From positions 558,001-622,000 of the forward strand of contig NC_019962.1 of the NCBI RefSeq assembly GCF_000230735.2: DNA of 64,000 bases. Direction: 5' to 3'. The notes beneath the pieces were generated by a model. That model did no database searches and was not told the origin of the DNA. It worked only from the letters and a program-made list of their open reading frames with translations. Position 1 is the first letter of the stretch, and the number at the start of each line of letters is the position of its first letter. This DNA comes from Natrinema pellirubrum DSM 15624. GTDB taxonomy: Archaea; Halobacteriota; Halobacteria; Halobacteriales; Natrialbaceae. Positions 60,674-64,000 of the stretch are shown here, piece by piece. The translations under genes and the position numbers were made by a program.

Positions 60674-61078
60674 ATGGAAGACATTTTCGTCGCGCGAGTC
60701 ATGTCAACGGATGTCTATACGGTCGCGCCGGATACGCTCGTCGAGGACGCCGCGGGCGAGATGCTCGACAACGGGATCGGGTCGGTTGTCGTCGTCGACG
60801 ACGACAACCGGCTCGAGGGGATCCTGACGACGACGGACTTCGTTCGGATCGTCGCCGAGCGAAAGCCCAAGGACCGGACCCCGGTTTCGACCTACATGAG
60901 TACGGACGTCGTCACTGTCGGGGCACAGGACAGCATCCGCGACGCCGCCGACGTGATGGTCGAACGCGGCTTCCACCACATCCCCGTCGTCGACGAGGAC
61001 GAGGGCGTCATCGGGATGGTCACGACATCGGACTTGGCCGGCTACATCTCGCGGGTACAGGAGCCGAGTCCCGAGTAG
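60674..61078 (+). CDS. CBS-domain pair protein
   Basis: The 134-residue protein is made of two CBS domains. The first has 'VMSTDVYTVAPDTLVEDAAG' and 'GSVVVVDDDNRLEGILTTTD'. The second has 'YMSTDVVTVGAQDSIRDAAD' and 'HHIPVVDEDEGVIGMVTTSD'. Such stand-alone pairs usually bind adenine nucleotides and regulate a partner protein. The start MEDIFVARV is fixed by the TATA box at 60643. No effector domain is attached and no partner is evident; it is divergent from the AddAB-like operon, which does not by itself imply a link. Confidence 0.92.
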   Translation: MEDIFVARVMSTDVYTVAPDTLVEDAAGEMLDNGIGSVVVVDDDNRLEGILTTTDFVRIVAERKPKDRTPVSTYMSTDVVTVGAQDSIRDAADVMVERGFHHIPVVDEDEGVIGMVTTSDLAGYISRVQEPSPE

Positions 61079-61237
61079 CCCCCCGGTCGGGCTCCGACGG
61101 ACTCTCCGGTCGTCGCTCCCGATGCGTCGCTCCGGCGTACAGCTTTTCATACCGCTCGTCGCCGTCATCCGCCGACCAGTCATCCGAGTGCCGGTCGGCG
61201 GACCATGCCCGACGGGCCGAGCCGGGTCCCGTGTCCG

Positions 61238-61597
61238 TTACGACGAGTCGACCTCGTCCCCGGGCGCATCGTCCTCAGTCATCCAGCGGACGACCTCGCC
61301 CAGTCGTTCCCGCAACCGCCGCGCCTCTGTCGGCGTCAGCTCGACGTCCGCGTGGCCGGTCGCGTGGTCCCCCGCCATCGCGTCGATGCTCAGCACGACT
61401 CGGTGGCGGTCCTCCGCTTCGGGCCGCACCGAGATATCGGCCCGTTCGGGATACTCCCGCGGCGGCCCCATCTCGAGGTCGAGTTCGCCCCGCGTGACGC
61501 CGATCCGGACCCGCTCGGCGTCCTCGAGGTCGAACGAGTCCGTCCGCGCCTCCTCGGTCGCCGGCGGTTCGTCGGTGTGTGTCTCGTTCTCTCCCAT
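61238..61597 (-). CDS. conserved haloarchaeal hypothetical protein (amphipathic regulator-like)
   Basis: This 119-residue acidic protein starts MGENETHTDEPPATEEARTD, after which a short beta-rich domain ('DAERVRIGVTRGELDLEMGP', 'DISVRPEAEDRHRVVLSIDA') and a helix ('TPTEARRLRERLGEVVRWM') follow. A longer frame upstream adds an Arg/Ser-rich stretch unlike a haloarchaeal protein, so the shorter start is chosen. The pattern suggests a ligand- or protein-binding domain, but no family is recognised. Confidence 0.72.
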   Translation of the reverse strand: MGENETHTDEPPATEEARTDSFDLEDAERVRIGVTRGELDLEMGPPREYPERADISVRPEAEDRHRVVLSIDAMAGDHATGHADVELTPTEARRLRERLGEVVRWMTEDDAPGDEVDSS

Positions 61598-61745
61598 GTC
61601 CTGGAGTTGACCGTCCGTCCCCTTGGCTGTACGCCCGGTCGTCACTCCGAAAGTTGCGCCACGAAGGACCGACGACGGCGACGCCATCGTGAACGGGCAG
61701 GCCCGGGACCGACAGCCGGTACGACCCGCCGCTGTGGCTCTCCCG

Positions 61746-62162
61746 TCACTCGACCGCGAAGATCTCCGCATCCAACAGCCGCCCGCCGGTCCAGCACTCG
61801 CGGGCGAACCAGCCGAAATACCCCACCGCGAAGACGGTTAGTGCGGCCGTGAGCAGCCACGGCACGCTTCCGACGGCGAACGCGCCGAGTTGGGTGAGGC
61901 CGAACCCGCCACAGCCCACGGCGAGCAGACAGACCCCGACCGCGGCCACGCGGGGCCAGCCGACGGTGCGTCCGGCAATCGCGAGTCGCTCTCGCGTCCC
62001 TGCAAGGAAGAGCGTGACGCCGACAGCACCGAGCCACCCGGCCGGAACCAGCGTCGAGACTGCGCCCCGCTCGCCACCGACGACGAACAGTCCGGCCAAC
62101 AACAGGGTCGCGACGCCGCCGCCGGTGAACCCGCGGCGGACGACGGTCTTCAATCGATTCAT
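61746..62162 (-). CDS. small integral membrane protein with four helices
   Basis: The 138-residue protein starts MNRLKTVVRRGFTGGGVATL. Four hydrophobic helices are visible, at about 14-29, 38-55, 69-88 and 94-115. The C-terminal 'FGWFARECWTGGRLLDAEIF' is cytoplasmic or interfacial. Many haloarchaeal chromosomes carry such proteins near uvrA, but I cannot name the family with confidence. It is 149 nt upstream of the preceding hypothetical gene on the same strand. Confidence 0.75.
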   Translation of the reverse strand: MNRLKTVVRRGFTGGGVATLLLAGLFVVGGERGAVSTLVPAGWLGAVGVTLFLAGTRERLAIAGRTVGWPRVAAVGVCLLAVGCGGFGLTQLGAFAVGSVPWLLTAALTVFAVGYFGWFARECWTGGRLLDAEIFAVE

Positions 62163-62262
62163 CGCTCGAGCGGTTCCGACGGAACGCAGTTATACTGTTC
62201 GCTGTCGAGTGCCGAGCGAGCGGTCCTCGTGTCGACCCGGTGGCCGATACCGCTCGTCGCCG

Positions 62263-64000
62263 TCAATCGTCGTCCATCGGCGCGGTCACGGGCTCGACCC
62301 GCTCGCCGCGGGGGCCCTCGAGGTCGATCTTCGGCAGGAGATCGCGCAGATAGCGCCCGGTGTGGGAGTCGTCTAGACGCGCGACTTCCTCGGGGGTTCC
62401 GGTCGCGACGATCTCGCCGCCGTTCTCGCCGCCCTCGGGGCCGAGGTCGATGATGTGGTCGGCGTTTTTCACGAGGTCGAGTTCGTGTTCGATGACGACG
62501 ACGGTGTTGCCGTCATCGGTCAGTCGGTGGAGGACATCGATGAGCTTGCGCTCGTCCTCGCTGTGGAGTCCGGTCGTGGGTTCGTCGAGCAGGTACAGCG
62601 TCTCGCCCGAGTCTTTCTTCCCCAACTCCTCCGCCAGCTTGATCCGCTGGGCCTCACCACCGGAGAGCGTCGTCGATGGCTGGCCGAGTTTCATGTAGTC
62701 CAGCCCGACGTCTTTCAGCAGCTTCAGCCGGCGGCGGATCCGGCTCGAGGACTCGAAGAAGTCGTAGGCCTCTTCGACGGACAGCTCGAGGACGTCGGCG
62801 ATCGTCTTCCCCTTGTAGGTCACGTCGAGCGTGGCGTCGTTGTACCGTGCGCCGTCACACTCCTCGCAGGGGACGTGGACGTCCGAGAGGAAGTTCATCT
62901 CGATTTTGACGGTTCCCTGCCCGCCACACTCCTCACAGCGGCCGCCCTTGACGTTGAAGGAGAACCGCCCCTTCTCGTAGCCGCGCTGTTTCGACAGCTT
63001 CGTCTGGGCGAACAGCTCGCGGATGTAGTCGAAGACGCCGGTGTAGGTTGCCGGGTTCGACCGGGGCGTGCGGCCGATCGGCGACTGGTCGATCAGTCGG
63101 ACCGTCTCGATCTGATCGAGGCCCTCGAGACTGTCGTGGTCGCCCGGGATCACGCTCGTGTTGTCGTTCATCTGGCGGGCCAGCCCTTTGTAGAGGACCT
63201 CGTGCATGAGCGTGGATTTGCCCGAGCCCGAGACGCCCGTAATTGCAGTAAAGCAGCCCAGCGGGATGTCGACGTCGAGGTCCGTCAGGTTGTGCTGGCG
63301 CGCCCCGAGGACGGTCAGCGCGCCGTCGGGATCGCGTCGCTCGTCGGGCACCGGGATCTGCTTGCGGCCCGAGAGGTAATCGCCGGTGATCGATTCCTCG
63401 GTCGCTTTGACCTCCTCGACGGTGCCGTTGGCGACGACCTCGCCGCCGCGCTTGCCGGGGCCGGGCCCCATGTCGATGACGTTGTCCGCCCGCCGCATCG
63501 TCTCCTCGTCGTGTTCGACGACCAGCAGGGTGTTCCCGAGGTCGCGCAGTTCCTCGAGCGTATCGAGCAGGCGGTCGTTGTCCCGCTGGTGGAGCCCGAT
63601 CGAGGGCTCGTCGAGGACGTACAACACGCCCACGAGGCCGGAGCCGATCTGGGTCGCGAGTCGGATGCGCTGGCTCTCCCCGCCCGACAGGGTGGCCGCC
63701 TCCCGATCGAGCGTGAGGTACTCGAGGCCGACCTCGACCATGAAGCTCAGTCGCGCGCGGATCTCCTTTAAGATCTCCTCGGCGATGACCTTCTCGCGTT
63801 CAGTGAGGTCGGCTTCCATCGACTCGAAGTGATCGAGGGCGTCCCCGATGCTCATCGCGTTGATCTCCGTGATTGCGGTGTCGTCGACCAACACGGCGCG
63901 GCTGGCTGGCTTGAGCCGCGTACCGTCACAGGCCGGACACTCCGTGACCGACATGTAGTCCTCGATGTGGTCCCGCGTCGAGTCGGAGTCGGTCTCGATG
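62263..64000 (-). CDS. uvrA: excinuclease ABC subunit A (C-terminal part, cut by window edge)
   Basis: About 578 residues of UvrA are visible; the frame remains open to the right edge, so the start lies outside. UvrA recognises bulky DNA lesions and loads UvrB. The visible part has the first-NBD zinc site start '[12 protein letters not shown]' and signature '[16 protein letters not shown]', with Walker B '[12 protein letters not shown]'. The second NBD has Walker A '[17 protein letters not shown]', the zinc motif 'CEECGGQG' with 'CEECDG', signature '[16 protein letters not shown]' and '[12 protein letters not shown]'. All expected motifs are intact. Confidence 0.96.
   Translation of the reverse strand, partial: IETDSDSTRDHIEDYMSVTECPACDGTRLKPASRAVLVDDTAITEINAMSIGDALDHFESMEADLTEREKVIAEEILKEIRARLSFMVEVGLEYLTLDREAATLSGGESQRIRLATQIGSGLVGVLYVLDEPSIGLHQRDNDRLLDTLEELRDLGNTLLVVEHDEETMRRADNVIDMGPGPGKRGGEVVANGTVEEVKATEESITGDYLSGRKQIPVPDERRDPDGALTVLGARQHNLTDLDVDIPLGCFTAITGVSGSGKSTLMHEVLYKGLARQMNDNTSVIPGDHDSLEGLDQIETVRLIDQSPIGRTPRSNPATYTGVFDYIRELFAQTKLSKQRGYEKGRFSFNVKGGRCEECGGQGTVKIEMNFLSDVHVPCEECDGARYNDATLDVTYKGKTIADVLELSVEEAYDFFESSSRIRRRLKLLKDVGLDYMKLGQPSTTLSGGEAQRIKLAEELGKKDSGETLYLLDEPTTGLHSEDERKLIDVLHRLTDDGNTVVVIEHELDLVKNADHIIDLGPEGGENGGEIVATGTPEEVARLDDSHTGRYLRDLLPKIDLEGPRGERVEPVTAPMDDD

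Overview
This window is about 64 kb of a high-GC haloarchaeal chromosome. The evidence is an acidic proteome, leaderless promoters with TATA boxes about 25-35 nt before start codons, Tat lipoproteins, archaeal DnaG, the siroheme-dependent heme route, a halobacterial transducer and many families known only from Halobacteria (DUF5778, DUF5815, DUF6149, DUF7344, HFX_2341-type regulators). A member of the Natrialbales is my best guess, from overall resemblance only. Both edges cut genes: an ABC binding protein on the left and uvrA on the right. I saw no rRNA, tRNA or CRISPR array.

Layout. 0-6.2 kb: small housekeeping genes, then a minus-strand heme operon (fused siroheme decarboxylase, precorrin-2 dehydrogenase, hemA). 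6.3-9.8 kb: polyprenyl lipid genes, with two cis-prenyltransferase homologues that have complementary motif losses, next to a DUF92 membrane protein. 9.8-13.8 kb: dnaG and several winged-helix regulators, one anchored in the membrane. 14-18.3 kb: a sodium:solute symporter with its DUF3311 partner, a low-GC lipoprotein and a CARF-like regulator. 18.5-27.2 kb: valS, pdxS, a pilin-like protein, an IS630 element inserted into the last codons of a membrane protein gene, and thrB. 27.3-35.1 kb: a chemotaxis transducer divergent from three tandem Tat lipoprotein binding proteins, with no permease or ATPase. 35-50 kb: MFS transporter, flavin oxidoreductase, PAS/GAF histidine kinase, carB, an alpha/beta hydrolase, and a divergent ABC permease/ATPase pair. 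50-64 kb: cupin, a FolC-FolP fusion, a three-gene DNA-end-processing operon, a CBS protein and uvrA.

Four systems stand out. (1) 53.5-60.5 kb encodes what looks like an AddAB-type helicase-nuclease whose AddB is split into a Walker-less helicase-like protein and a separate nuclease-dead Fe-S protein. The gene order is B, B', A with overlapping starts and stops. (2) 6.3-8.3 kb may encode a heteromeric cis-prenyltransferase resembling the eukaryotic DHDDS/NgBR pair. (3) 27.3-35.1 kb looks like a BasT/BasB-type chemosensory cluster expanded to three binding proteins with duplicated promoters. (4) Small translational features recur: a 12-codon ORF before valS, a 16-codon ORF before the ABC permease, and a haloarchaeal small protein interrupted by one in-frame TAG.
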